The position numbers and the translations under genes were made by a program. Source: Megamonas hypermegale_A (GTDB lineage: Bacteria; Bacillota; Negativicutes; Selenomonadales; Selenomonadaceae). Taken from it: 64,000 bases of DNA. The DNA is taken from assembly GCF_030371585.1 (NCBI RefSeq), contig NZ_JAUDCE010000004.1; one strand, 5' to 3'. Below the pieces are notes generated by a model. That model saw only the letters and a list, made by a program, of their open reading frames with translations, was not told the origin of the DNA and ran no database searches. This document shows positions 14,980 through 24,146 of the stretch, piece after piece; positions within the stretch are counted from its first letter, which is position 1, and each line of letters starts with the position of its first letter.

Positions 14980-16317
14980 TCATCTTTCTTCCATTGGAAT
15001 GTATTCGTTCAGTTCACCGACATATTTTGTCGCTGGACGCATAATTCTGCCGTCGTACAGTTTGTTTTCGATATTGTGCGCGAGCCAGCCCACCATACGG
15101 CTGATGACGAACAGCGGCGTAAACATGTCGCGCGGAATGCCGAGCATATCGTAGGCGAAGCCGCTGTAAAAGTCGACGTTGGCGCAGGCCGTGAGACCTT
15201 TTATTTCCATCAGGGTTTCTTTAACAATGCGTTCAAAGCGCAGATAGAATTCAAATTCTTCTTCGCGTCCTTTTTCGCGGGCAACGACGCCGCAGTAATG
15301 GCGCAGTATTTCGGCGCGCGGGTCGGAAAGTGTATAAACAGCATGGCCGAAGCCGTATACAAGACCGGATTTGTTGTAGAACTGTTTGTTTAAAAGTTTC
15401 AGTACGATATCTTTAATCTGGTTGTCGTCGCGCGTATAGCCGATTTCCGAGATTACGGCATCCATCATTAAAGCCACTTTTATATTGGCACCGCCGTGGC
15501 GCGGCCCTTTGAGCGAGCCGATGGAGCCGGATACGGCGGAGTAGATGTCCGTATCGGTGGAGGAGATAACAACGTTGGTGAAAGTGGAGTTGTTACCGCC
15601 GCCGTGGTCGGCATGGATGAGCAGCATTATATCGAGCAGATTGGCTTCTTTTTCACTGAATTTGCTGTCAGGACGGAGCATGTATAAAATATTTTCCGCC
15701 GTAGAATAATCCTTGCGCGGATAGTGGATTACAAGGCTTTTATGTTCATAATAGTGCATTTTGGACTGGTAGGCATAGCAGGCGATGGACGGCAGTTTCG
15801 CCATAATCTGCACGCCTTTTAAAAGTGTCTGATAAACGTCCGTGTTATCCGGGTCTTTATCATAGTTATACAGCGTTAAAATAGCATGCTGTAATTTGTT
15901 CATGAGATTTTTGCCCGGCATGCGCAAAAGGTTCATTTCCAGAAAATCATCCGGCAGTTCGTAGTTTTCCTGCAGGAGCTTGCAGAAGTTGTCCAGTTCA
16001 TTCTGTTTTGGCAAATAGCCGAACAGCAGCAGAAAGCAGGCTTCTTCGTAGATGTAGCGCAGACCGTTGCGGTTTTTGACGATTTCGTTGATGTCGATGC
16101 CGCGGAAATATAATGTGCCTTCCGTATCGATTTTATGCCCTTCGTCGTCATATTTGTAGCCGACAACATCGGCAACGCGCGTAAGGCCGACGAGCACACC
16201 GGTGCCGTCTTCGTTGCGCAGACCTTTTTTTACGTTGAAGTCTTTGTATAAATGATTGGGAATATCTGTATAAATCTGAGATTTCCCGTAAAATTGAGCG
16301 AGAAACGTATTGTCCAT
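14980..16317 (-). CDS. gltA: Citrate synthase
   Basis: A citrate synthase of 445 residues. The catalytic contexts are LIHADHGGG, PRHGGANIKV and GFGHAVYTLSDPRA (His and Asp). The start is placed at ATG 16317, behind AAGGGG with an 8-base spacer. An in-frame upstream start at 16395 would add 26 hydrophobic residues lacking an RBS and foreign to the family. It forms an operon with isocitrate dehydrogenase and diverges from aconitase. It condenses oxaloacetate and acetyl-CoA. Confidence 0.9.
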   Translation of the reverse strand: MDNTFLAQFYGKSQIYTDIPNHLYKDFNVKKGLRNEDGTGVLVGLTRVADVVGYKYDDEGHKIDTEGTLYFRGIDINEIVKNRNGLRYIYEEACFLLLFGYLPKQNELDNFCKLLQENYELPDDFLEMNLLRMPGKNLMNKLQHAILTLYNYDKDPDNTDVYQTLLKGVQIMAKLPSIACYAYQSKMHYYEHKSLVIHYPRKDYSTAENILYMLRPDSKFSEKEANLLDIMLLIHADHGGGNNSTFTNVVISSTDTDIYSAVSGSIGSLKGPRHGGANIKVALMMDAVISEIGYTRDDNQIKDIVLKLLNKQFYNKSGLVYGFGHAVYTLSDPRAEILRHYCGVVAREKGREEEFEFYLRFERIVKETLMEIKGLTACANVDFYSGFAYDMLGIPRDMFTPLFVISRMVGWLAHNIENKLYDGRIMRPATKYVGELNEYIPMEER

Positions 16318-16584
16318 GTAAGTTTTCCCCTTTATTACAAAATAGCAAAAAAATAACAAAATAAAATAAATACGTGTTGTATATGAGAATAACATTGTCT
16401 ATTATAACACAAATACAACGTATTATAAAATATAAATATACACAAAATAAAGTATTTTTTTGTACATGTATACAGTATAAATGCACATTCGGATAAATTT
16501 TATGGTATAATGAACATGTTGTTTTTTCAATAGAAAAATTAATTACGTTAAAACTGTATTTTTATAATGAAGGGAAGCTGAAAA
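16318..16584. promoter_or_regulatory. Divergent control region between citrate synthase and aconitase
   Basis: This AT-rich 267-bp spacer has no ORF. Aconitase has a TATAAT (16506-16511) without a good -35. On the minus strand a TATAAT within GTGTTATAATAGAC is preceded 17 bases upstream by a weak TTTATA, and could drive citrate synthase. Citrate-responsive operators could lie here, but I cannot identify one. Confidence 0.45.
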
Positions 16585-18504
16585 ATGCCTACATTGACAG
16601 AAAAAATCATAAAAGCTCATTTACAGGAAGGCGTTATGGAAAAAGGCAGTCCGATTGCCATAAAGATTGACCAGACGCTGACGCAGGATGCGACGGGAAC
16701 GATGGCGTATCTGCAGTTGGAAGCAATGGGCGTCGACCAGGTTAAAACGGAACTTTCCGTAAGTTATGTTGACCATAATACGCTGCAGAGCGGTTTTGAA
16801 AATGCTGATGACCATAAATATTTGCAGACGGTGGCCAAAAAGCACGGTATTTATTTTTCCCGTCCGGGCAATGGTATCTGCCATCAGGTTCATCTGGAAC
16901 GCTTTGCCGCACCGGGCAAGACACTGCTCGGCAGTGACTCGCATACGCCGACGGCGGGCGGTATCGGCGCATTGGCTATGGGCGCGGGCGGATTGGACGT
17001 TGCCTGTGCCATGGCGGGCAGACCGTTTAATCTGAAAATGCCGAAAGTGGTGAACGTGAAACTTACGGGCAGACTGCAAAAGGGTGTAAGTTCGAAGGAT
17101 ATTATTCTGAAAGTGTTGCAGATTATGAGCGTAAAAGGCGGCGTCGGCAAAGTAATCGAATATACGGGCGACGGCGTAAAGACGCTCAATATTCCGCAGC
17201 GTGCGACCATCACGAATATGGGCGCGGAACTCGGCGCAACGACATCTATTTTCCCGAGCGATGAAATCACGCATGAATTTTTGCGTAAACAGAACCGCGA
17301 AGACTGCTTCGTGCCGCTTTGCGCTGATGATGATGCTGTTTATGATGAAACGTATGAAATCAATCTTGACGATTTGGAACCGATGATTGCCATGCCGCAT
17401 AGCCCGGATGCTGTGAAAACGGTGCGTGAAGTTGCCGGTAAGCCAATCGACCAGGTGGCAATCGGCAGCTGCACCAATTCATCCTACCGCGATATGATGA
17501 TTGTTGCTTCCATTTTGAAAAATCATGTCGTTGCCGACAATGTTTCGCTGTGCATTTCGCCGGGCTCCAAACAGGTGCTCACCATGCTGTCGCAAAATGG
17601 TGCGCTCACCGATTTAATCGCCAGTGGCGCCAGAATGCTCGAATGCACGTGCGGTCCGTGTATCGGTATGGGTCAGTCGCCGATTACGAACGCATGGTCG
17701 CTGCGCACGTTCAACCGCAATTTCTACGGCAGAAGCGGCACGCTCAGCGCTAATGTATGCCTCGTTTCGCCGGAAGTTGCCGCTTACAGTGCGATTAAAG
17801 GCTGTATTGCCGACCCGCGCGAAGCCGATTTTGATATTCCGGCAGAACCGGACCATTTCGCTATAAATGATACGATGATTATCGCACCGGAAAAAGACCA
17901 TCCGGAAACAGTGGAAATCGTGCGCGGACCGAATATCAAGCCGCTGCCGGAAAATACGCCGCTGCCGGACAGTGTGGAAAAACAGGTAGTAATCAAAGTG
18001 GGCGACAATATCACGACGGACCATATCGCACCGGCGGGGGCAAAGGTACTGCCGTTCCGCTCCAATATTGAAAAAATCTCCGAGTTTATCTTCCGCGATG
18101 TGCAGCCGGGCTTCAAGAAACACTGTCAGGAAGTCGGCGGCGGCTTTATCGTGGCAGGCCAGAACTACGGTCAGGGCTCCAGCCGCGAACACGCCGCGCT
18201 TGCGCCGATGTATCTGGGCATCAAAGCTGTTATAGCTAAGAGCTTTGCCCGCATTCATCTGGCAAACCTCGTAAACTTCGGCATTGTGCCGTTCACTTTC
18301 GTGAATGAAGCTGATTATGATAATATAGATGAGGGCGACGTATTAAAAATTACTGACCTGCATGATTTGCAGCCGGGCAAGAATATGAACGTTGTAAACA
18401 CTACGAAAAACACATCGTTTGAAGTGGCGCATACACTGTCGCAGCTCGATATTGACATTTTGATGGCTGGCGGCCGTTTGAATTATATAAAAATGGGTAA
18501 ATAA
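16585..18504 (+). CDS. acnA: Aconitate hydratase
   Basis: This 639-residue aconitase of the shorter LeuC-LeuD-like fusion type has the substrate loop GSDSHTPTAGG and Fe-S ligands in IGSCTNSSYRD and ECTCGPCIGMG. Its C-terminal swivel domain contains QNYGQGSSREHAAL. It isomerises citrate to isocitrate and uses a [4Fe-4S] cluster, so it is oxygen-sensitive. It is transcribed away from citrate synthase and isocitrate dehydrogenase, which catalyse the flanking steps. RPT-L copy B starts 10 bases after the stop codon. Length and motifs are complete. Confidence 0.93.
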   Translation: MPTLTEKIIKAHLQEGVMEKGSPIAIKIDQTLTQDATGTMAYLQLEAMGVDQVKTELSVSYVDHNTLQSGFENADDHKYLQTVAKKHGIYFSRPGNGICHQVHLERFAAPGKTLLGSDSHTPTAGGIGALAMGAGGLDVACAMAGRPFNLKMPKVVNVKLTGRLQKGVSSKDIILKVLQIMSVKGGVGKVIEYTGDGVKTLNIPQRATITNMGAELGATTSIFPSDEITHEFLRKQNREDCFVPLCADDDAVYDETYEINLDDLEPMIAMPHSPDAVKTVREVAGKPIDQVAIGSCTNSSYRDMMIVASILKNHVVADNVSLCISPGSKQVLTMLSQNGALTDLIASGARMLECTCGPCIGMGQSPITNAWSLRTFNRNFYGRSGTLSANVCLVSPEVAAYSAIKGCIADPREADFDIPAEPDHFAINDTMIIAPEKDHPETVEIVRGPNIKPLPENTPLPDSVEKQVVIKVGDNITTDHIAPAGAKVLPFRSNIEKISEFIFRDVQPGFKKHCQEVGGGFIVAGQNYGQGSSREHAALAPMYLGIKAVIAKSFARIHLANLVNFGIVPFTFVNEADYDNIDEGDVLKITDLHDLQPGKNMNVVNTTKNTSFEVAHTLSQLDIDILMAGGRLNYIKMGK

Positions 18505-18514
18505 AATAGTAAAA

Positions 18515-18978
18515 TAGTTCATTTTTCTTTTAGAAGGCAAAAGAAAAACGAACCAAAAAGAAAACCTTTTTACGTTTCGCTGTCGCTGCACTGGGCGAGC
18601 CTTCGCAACTGTTTTATGAATACAGTCTGTACAACAGCTCGAAATATTTGGAATTTGGTTCATGCCTTCTGTTTTTAGTAGGAACTAAATTTGAGTTGTT
18701 GACACTATAATTCGTTGTTCATGCTGAAACTTTCATCCATGTTAGAGATTTTCACGGTAGCTTTAGCTATTAAAAAGAAAAATATTTAGATGTGTTTTTT
18801 GTTTAAATGTTTGAGCGAAGCGAGTTTTTAAACGTTATATCTAAATCTTTTTCTTTTTAAAGTGAAAATCTCTTATGGGCTACGAATTAAGGCACTTTTA
18901 AGATAGCTCTTGGTGCTTTAGCACTTAGAGATATCTTATGCCGTAAGGTGAATTTTCGGCAACTTTTCTTTGATAAGC
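18515..18978 (+). repeat. RPT-L copy B (3' truncated)
   Basis: The opening hairpin and conserved blocks match copy A. The variable stem is 18770-18793 with 18837-18860, a different sequence from copy A but still paired (22 of 24 plus a G-U). The end is lost within the GGCAACTTTTCTTTG hairpin. An extra hairpin (GATAGCTC...GAGATATC) is inserted near 18900-18938. Confidence 0.88.
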
Positions 18979-18982
18979 AAAT

Positions 18983-19019
18983 AAAAAAACAGCAGGATGA
19001 AATTTCCTGCTGTTTTTTA
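18983..19019. terminator. Bidirectional terminator between RPT-L copy B and glgP
   Basis: AAAAAAACAGCAGGA and TCCTGCTGTTTTTT form a stem with A and T runs on both sides. Confidence 0.88.
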
Positions 19020-19062
19020 TTTTAGAGGGTTTAAAGAATTTATAGAGAGTTTAGAGAGAGCA

Positions 19063-21324
19063 TTAATTAAGTTTCCAAATATCGTGGTTATATTCGGCGA
19101 TTGTACGGTCGCTGGAGAAATAACCGGCTTTGGCGATATTTGTGAGAGATTTTTTCGCCCAGTTGAGGCGGTCGGTATAATCGGCAAACGCACGATTTTT
19201 CGCTTCGATATATGATTTTAAATCGAGCAGCGTCATGAACCAGTCTTTAGTGCAAAGTTCATGGTGCAGACGATGGAGATTTTCATTCTGGCCGATAGAT
19301 GTCATTTCCGATGAAATGATGAAGTCTACGGCTTCTTTTATGTCATTGTCATTAGTGTAATAACTATTTGCGTTGTAGTCGTGTTTAGCGTAATGGTCGA
19401 TTACGGCGGCGCTGCCTTCGCCGAAGATGTAGATATTGTCATCGCCGACAAGCTGATGAATTTCTACGTTGGCGCCGTCTTCCGTGCCGATGGTTACGGC
19501 ACCGTTGAGCATCATTTTCATATTGCCTGTGCCGCTGGCTTCCTTGCTGGCAAGCGAAATCTGTTCGGAGATATCGCAGGCAGGGATTAATTTTTCCGCT
19601 TTGGTGACATTGTAGTTTTCCACCATGACAACGCGGATGTATTTGGAAGCTACAGGGTCATTCATGATGATATCCTGCAGGCACAGTATGGCGTGAATGA
19701 TATCTTTGGCGATTGTATAAGCCGGAGCCGCTTTAGCACCGAACAGGAATGTAATCGGCGTTTGCGGCACGTATCCCTGGCGGATTTTCAGCAGCAGGTG
19801 AATGATGTAGAGCAAATTCATCTGTTGGCGTTTGTATTCGTGCAGTCGTTTAATCTGAATATCGAAAATGCTGTCCGGATTGATGTCCATATTCATAGTC
19901 TGTTTCAGATAAGCTGCCAGTTCGTGTTTGCGGTTGGCTTTTATCTGTAGGAGATGATTTAGGACATTTTCATCGCCGGTAAACTGCATTAAATCTTCCA
20001 GTTTGGCGGCATCGCGTTTGAAATCGTCGCCGATTAAGGAGGTAATGTACTGGCTCAGTTCGTGATTGCAGTGCATGAGCCAGCGGCGGAACGTTATGCC
20101 GTTTGTCTTATTGTTGAATTTTTCCGGATACAGTTCATAGAAAGCATGCAGTTCCGTATTTTTCAGGATATCGGTGTGCAGAGAGGCAACGCCGTTAATG
20201 CTGTAGCCGAAATGAATATCCATATTTGCCATATGCACGCGGTTTTCTCTGTCGATAATCTGAACTCGTTCATCATTGCTTCTTTGAGCGGCAATTTCAT
20301 TGAGCTTTTCGATAACAGGCATTAAATGCGGCACTACCTGCTGAAGGTAATCTACAGGCCATTTTTCCAGCGCTTCGGCTAAAATCGTATGGTTGGTATA
20401 AGCGCACGTATGCTCTACGATATGGACAGCTTCGTTGAAGTCAATGCCTTCATTTGTCAGACGTAAGATGAGTTCAGGGATAATCATCGACGGATGGGTA
20501 TCGTTGATTTGAACGCAGACATATTCGTGCAATTTGCGGAGGTCGTGGCCTTTGGCTTTTTCTTCCATGAGGATTAACTGAGCGGCGTTGCTGACCATGA
20601 AATACTGCTGATAGATGCGCAGTATCTGTCCTTCTTTCGTGCTGTCGTCCGGATACAAGAATAGAGTCAAATTCTTTTTGATATCGGTCAGGTCGAACGA
20701 GATGCCGTCTTTTACGATACTTTCATCAACCGTATCAATATCGAACAGGTGAAGTTTGTTTAAGCCCTGATTGTAGCCGAGTACGTCGATATCGTAAAGA
20801 TGGGAACGGAGCGTAAAATCCTTGAACTGAACATCAAAGCCGATGTTTGTATCGTTGAGCCAGCTAGGGTTTTGTATCCATTCGTTCTTCGTTTCTTTTT
20901 GCAGGTGGTTTTCAAATTTCTGCTTGAATAAACCAAGATGGTAATTTAAACCCACACCGTCGCCGGAAAGACCCAGCGTGGCGATGGAGTCCAGAAAGCA
21001 GGCAGCGAGTCGGCCGAGACCGCCGTTGCCCAGCGACGGTTCAAGTTCCACTTCTTCGATGGCACTTAAATTTTTGCCGTGCTGGCGGAGCAAATCGTCG
21101 ATTTCATCGTATATGCCGAGATTGATTAAATTATTGGACAATAATTTACCGATAAGAAATTCGGCGGAAATATAATATAATTTACGTTTTGTCACTGTTA
21201 CGGGACGGTCTTTGCTCAAGGATTTGACGAGCAATAATAAAGCGATGTATATTTCTTCATTAGTGCAGCTGTCAATATTTTTCTGAAATTGTGTCTGCAA
21301 TAAATTATTTAACTTAGTTAACAT
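19063..21324 (-). CDS. glgP: Glycogen/maltodextrin phosphorylase
   Basis: A GT35 alpha-glucan phosphorylase of 753 residues, slightly shorter than the usual 790-830. The pyridoxal phosphate motif ASGTGNMK places the Schiff-base lysine at residue 603. ELEPSLGNGGLGRLAACFLDS and GTEDGANVEI are family signatures. It releases glucose 1-phosphate from glycogen or maltodextrin. It has its own promoter at 21395-21423 and lies beside malQ, with which it would degrade maltodextrins. AAGGATG precedes the ATG. Confidence 0.93.
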   Translation of the reverse strand: MLTKLNNLLQTQFQKNIDSCTNEEIYIALLLLVKSLSKDRPVTVTKRKLYYISAEFLIGKLLSNNLINLGIYDEIDDLLRQHGKNLSAIEEVELEPSLGNGGLGRLAACFLDSIATLGLSGDGVGLNYHLGLFKQKFENHLQKETKNEWIQNPSWLNDTNIGFDVQFKDFTLRSHLYDIDVLGYNQGLNKLHLFDIDTVDESIVKDGISFDLTDIKKNLTLFLYPDDSTKEGQILRIYQQYFMVSNAAQLILMEEKAKGHDLRKLHEYVCVQINDTHPSMIIPELILRLTNEGIDFNEAVHIVEHTCAYTNHTILAEALEKWPVDYLQQVVPHLMPVIEKLNEIAAQRSNDERVQIIDRENRVHMANMDIHFGYSINGVASLHTDILKNTELHAFYELYPEKFNNKTNGITFRRWLMHCNHELSQYITSLIGDDFKRDAAKLEDLMQFTGDENVLNHLLQIKANRKHELAAYLKQTMNMDINPDSIFDIQIKRLHEYKRQQMNLLYIIHLLLKIRQGYVPQTPITFLFGAKAAPAYTIAKDIIHAILCLQDIIMNDPVASKYIRVVMVENYNVTKAEKLIPACDISEQISLASKEASGTGNMKMMLNGAVTIGTEDGANVEIHQLVGDDNIYIFGEGSAAVIDHYAKHDYNANSYYTNDNDIKEAVDFIISSEMTSIGQNENLHRLHHELCTKDWFMTLLDLKSYIEAKNRAFADYTDRLNWAKKSLTNIAKAGYFSSDRTIAEYNHDIWKLN

Positions 21325-21394
21325 AATGTCATCCTTCTTTTTAAAATTGTTTATAAGTTGTTTGTATAAAATATGTTTATGTCTTGTTTAACTT

Positions 21395-21423
21395 AATATA
21401 AACGCTTTAATAAAAGTTGTCAA
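21395..21423 (-). promoter_or_regulatory. Promoter of glgP
   Basis: On the minus strand: TTGACA, 17-bp spacer, TATATT (5 of 6). The spacer and -10 region contain TAAAGCGTTTA, weakly LacI/CcpA-like, which I do not assign. Confidence 0.75.
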
Positions 21424-21539
21424 TGAAAATTTTTATGCTAAATGTTGTTAAAATATTGCTAGGATGTTGCAAAGAAATCCCGCAATGGTATTAATGACAG
21501 GCTTTAAGAAAACCGAGTCAAAGCGACTGATGACAGAAT

Positions 21540-23039
21540 TTATTCAGCGGCAAAATCGCTGGTGCGGCCGTATATAGCCGTGATACGGGCGATTTTTGCC
21601 ATGAGGGCGTCATTTTGCTGATTTGTCGTCATTTTCCAGCACCAGTTGCCGCCGAGTGTGGACGGTTTGTTGATGCGGGCGCAGTTGTCGAGCCCGAGCC
21701 AGTCCTGCATCGGAATAATGCAGGTGTCGGCGACGCTCTGCATAGCGAGGCAGATGGATTTATCGAGCAGTTTCAAATCATCCTGCGTATCGGTGCATAA
21801 GTAGCGGCGCAGCGCGTCTTTTTCCTCCGGCAGGATGGATTTGAACCAGCCGAGCATCGTTTCGTTGTCATGCGTGCCGGTATAGACGATACAGTTGCGG
21901 TCGTAATTGTGCGGCAGATAATTGTTGGCACCGCTGGAATCGCGGCTGTCGAAAGCGAATTCCAGCACTTTCATGCCCGGATAGCCGGTATCTTTGACGA
22001 GCTGACGTACGGAGTCGGTTAGATAACCCAAGTCTTCGGCGATGATTTTCTTATCGCCGAGAGAGGCTTTTATCTGATGGAATAATTTCATGCCCGGGCC
22101 TTTTTCCCAATGGCCGCCTCTGGCCGTAGTATTGCCGTACGGAATGGAATAATATTCGTCAAAGCCGCGGAAATGGTCGATGCGTACTACATCGTACAGT
22201 TCAAAGCATGAAGCAATGCGCGATATCCACCAGTTGAAATTCTGCTGTTCATGTACCGGCCAGTTGTAAAGCGGATTGCCCCATAGCTGTCCGTCTGCGG
22301 AAAATCCGTCCGGCGGGCAGCCGGCAACGGCCGTCGGTTCAAGTTTTTCGTTGAACTGGAACAGATACGGATTAGCCCAGGTGTCGGCACTGTCATATGC
22401 CACGTAAATCGGAATGTCGCCGATAATGTCGATGCCCTGCGCATTGGCATAGGCTTTGAGCCGTTTCCACTGTTTCAGGAAAATGAATTGCAGAAATTTA
22501 TAGAACAGGATGTTTTCCTGTAATTTGTCCGTATAGTAATCAATGGCATTTTGCCATCTCAGGCGTATATCCTCCGGCCACTGCTGCCAGGCATTACCGG
22601 AGAAGAAATCCTTCAGTGCCATGAACAGGGCATAATCGTTCAGCCAATAGGCTTTTTCCTGTATAAATTGCTGAAATTCGCCGTCGGCAGCGATGTTGCT
22701 GCGCTGAAAGGCTTTTTTCAGCAGTGCAAACCGCGTATTGTATAAAGAGGCGTAATCAATCGTCGTGTTTTCTTCTTTAGGCGGCAGTTCATCAGCTGAG
22801 AGCCAGCCTTTTTCCACCAGTTCGTCAAGCGAGATAAAATACGGATTGCCCGCAAAAGTAGAAAAGGACTGGTACGGCGAGTCGCCGTAGCTTGTCGGGC
22901 CCAGCGGCAGGATTTGCCAGTAACGCTGGTGCGCCTGTTTCAATCGGTCGATGAATTTGTATGCTTCACAGTCGAAGCAGCCAATGCCGTAACCGCCCGG
23001 CAGGGAAAAAATAGGTAATAAAATTCCGCTCGTTCTCAT
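21540..23039 (-). CDS. malQ: 4-alpha-glucanotransferase (amylomaltase)
   Basis: This GH77 enzyme has 499 residues, the full family length. The nucleophile context is VRIDHFRGF, the acid/base context IIAEDLGYL and the third carboxylate lies in YTGTHDNETMLG. The N-terminus RTSGILLPIFSLPGGYGIG is typical. It disproportionates maltodextrins, releasing glucose and making longer chains for glycogen phosphorylase. It lies 11 bases downstream of a phosphatase-like gene on the same strand, so the two share a promoter with LacI-type operators. Confidence 0.93.
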   Translation of the reverse strand: MRTSGILLPIFSLPGGYGIGCFDCEAYKFIDRLKQAHQRYWQILPLGPTSYGDSPYQSFSTFAGNPYFISLDELVEKGWLSADELPPKEENTTIDYASLYNTRFALLKKAFQRSNIAADGEFQQFIQEKAYWLNDYALFMALKDFFSGNAWQQWPEDIRLRWQNAIDYYTDKLQENILFYKFLQFIFLKQWKRLKAYANAQGIDIIGDIPIYVAYDSADTWANPYLFQFNEKLEPTAVAGCPPDGFSADGQLWGNPLYNWPVHEQQNFNWWISRIASCFELYDVVRIDHFRGFDEYYSIPYGNTTARGGHWEKGPGMKLFHQIKASLGDKKIIAEDLGYLTDSVRQLVKDTGYPGMKVLEFAFDSRDSSGANNYLPHNYDRNCIVYTGTHDNETMLGWFKSILPEEKDALRRYLCTDTQDDLKLLDKSICLAMQSVADTCIIPMQDWLGLDNCARINKPSTLGGNWCWKMTTNQQNDALMAKIARITAIYGRTSDFAAE

Positions 23040-23050
23040 AATATTACTCC

Positions 23051-23878
23051 TTACTGAATTTCACATTCGGCGAGCACTGCGTAGTGGTCGGAGATTACAG
23101 GACCTACAGTGCCGTTGAATATGGACTTTTGTGATTTAACGTTTATTTTTTTGTTGCAGAAAATATAATCAATGCGAATGGCTTCGCTCTCTTTGGCGAA
23201 CCAGCCGGCAATGGCGGAGGAACTGGTAATGCCGCTGTCTTTTTCGGCGGCCAGTGCATACAGGTCGTACCAGTTGCCGCCGGTGATGAGACTGTATCCT
23301 TCACCTTTTATATCGCTGCGGTTGTTGAAATCGCCCATTATGAAAATCGGGTCGTCTTTGAGCGGTTCCAGCGCCTGCATTAAATTGTGCCAGTGATTGA
23401 TGAACGGTTCTTCATCATCTTTCCACCAGCCCATATGCACGCAGACGAACCAGCATTTGCCGCTTTCCGTTTGGCAGCAGACAGCGAGAGCCTTGCGCGT
23501 CTTATAGTTCGTCGGCGATTGGGTGAGCGACAGAGGAATTATTTTCGTGCCCAGAATGGGATAGCGGGAAAATAAAGCGATGCCTTCATCGTAAATGTTA
23601 TAGCCGAGATGGCAGCTTTCCCAAAGCCAGTTGTAGGTCATGCCGCGTTTTTCCAGCAGCTCGGCCACATATAAAGCGTGGTTGTTCTGCTTCAGCATGG
23701 AATGGCCGTAGTAATTGGCGGGATTTTCGGCAAGCACAGGCAGTTTATGCGACTGGTTTACCTCCTGCAGAGCAAAGACGTCAACTTTTTCTTTAATGAT
23801 ATATTCGACAAAGGAATATGTCTTGCTCGTGTAATTTTCTTCCAAAAGACTGTGCGTGTTCAATGTTAAAAGTTTCAT
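23051..23878 (-). CDS. EEP-family phosphatase, possible maltose 6'-phosphate phosphatase
   Basis: This 275-residue endonuclease/exonuclease/phosphatase fold protein has the motifs LNTHS, ALQEVNQ, GDFNNRSD, IRIDYIFCN and SDHYAVLAE, which supply the metal and catalytic residues. ATG 23878 follows GAGGTG; the GTG at 23887 is less likely. First gene of an operon with malQ. An EEP protein (MapP) is known to dephosphorylate maltose 6'-phosphate in Enterococcus, and the position here favours a similar sugar-phosphate role over a nuclease. No phosphotransferase gene is in the window. Confidence 0.72.
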   Translation of the reverse strand: MKLLTLNTHSLLEENYTSKTYSFVEYIIKEKVDVFALQEVNQSHKLPVLAENPANYYGHSMLKQNNHALYVAELLEKRGMTYNWLWESCHLGYNIYDEGIALFSRYPILGTKIIPLSLTQSPTNYKTRKALAVCCQTESGKCWFVCVHMGWWKDDEEPFINHWHNLMQALEPLKDDPIFIMGDFNNRSDIKGEGYSLITGGNWYDLYALAAEKDSGITSSSAIAGWFAKESEAIRIDYIFCNKKINVKSQKSIFNGTVGPVISDHYAVLAECEIQ

Positions 23879-23961
23879 GCGTTTCACCTCATAAAAAATA
23901 GCTTTATCATGATTTTAAACTAGGTGAGATGGATTTATCAAAAATGAATGAAAAATTATAT

Positions 23962-24060
23962 TTTTATTATAATCGTTCACGCAAGTTATTGCAATATGTT
24001 TTCTGCAAATTTTAGTAAAATATAAAATTTATTTGCGCAAATTAATGCAAATAATTGCGT
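23962..24060. promoter_or_regulatory. LacI-type operators and minus-strand promoter of the malQ operon
   Basis: GCAAGTTATTGC (23981-23992) and GCAAATAATTGC (24047-24058) are both GCAA-N4-TTGC. In opposite orientation each reads as ACGCAA-N4-TTGCA. The perfect palindrome ATTTGCGCAAAT (24031-24042) lies between them. The first site falls between the -35 (TTGCAA) and -10 (TATAAT) of a minus-strand promoter with a 17-bp spacer, where a repressor would block transcription. Confidence 0.6.
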
Positions 24061-24090
24061 GGTTGTTTGAGTGAAAAGAATGTATTTTTG

Positions 24091-24119
24091 TTGACACGGC
24101 GGGTGTTATTGCATAAAAT
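24091..24119 (+). promoter_or_regulatory. Promoter of the LacI-family regulator
   Basis: TTGACA (24091-24096), a 17-bp spacer and TAAAAT (24114-24119), ending 28 bases before the start codon. Strong match to sigma-A. Confidence 0.8.
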
Positions 24120-24146
24120 TATTAATATATTCGAGGAGGTTTATTC

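Noticed and set aside
16621..17400. 259-codon minus-strand ORF
   Set aside because: Antisense to aconitase, whose motifs are intact; rich in His, Arg and Phe as expected for a shadow frame.
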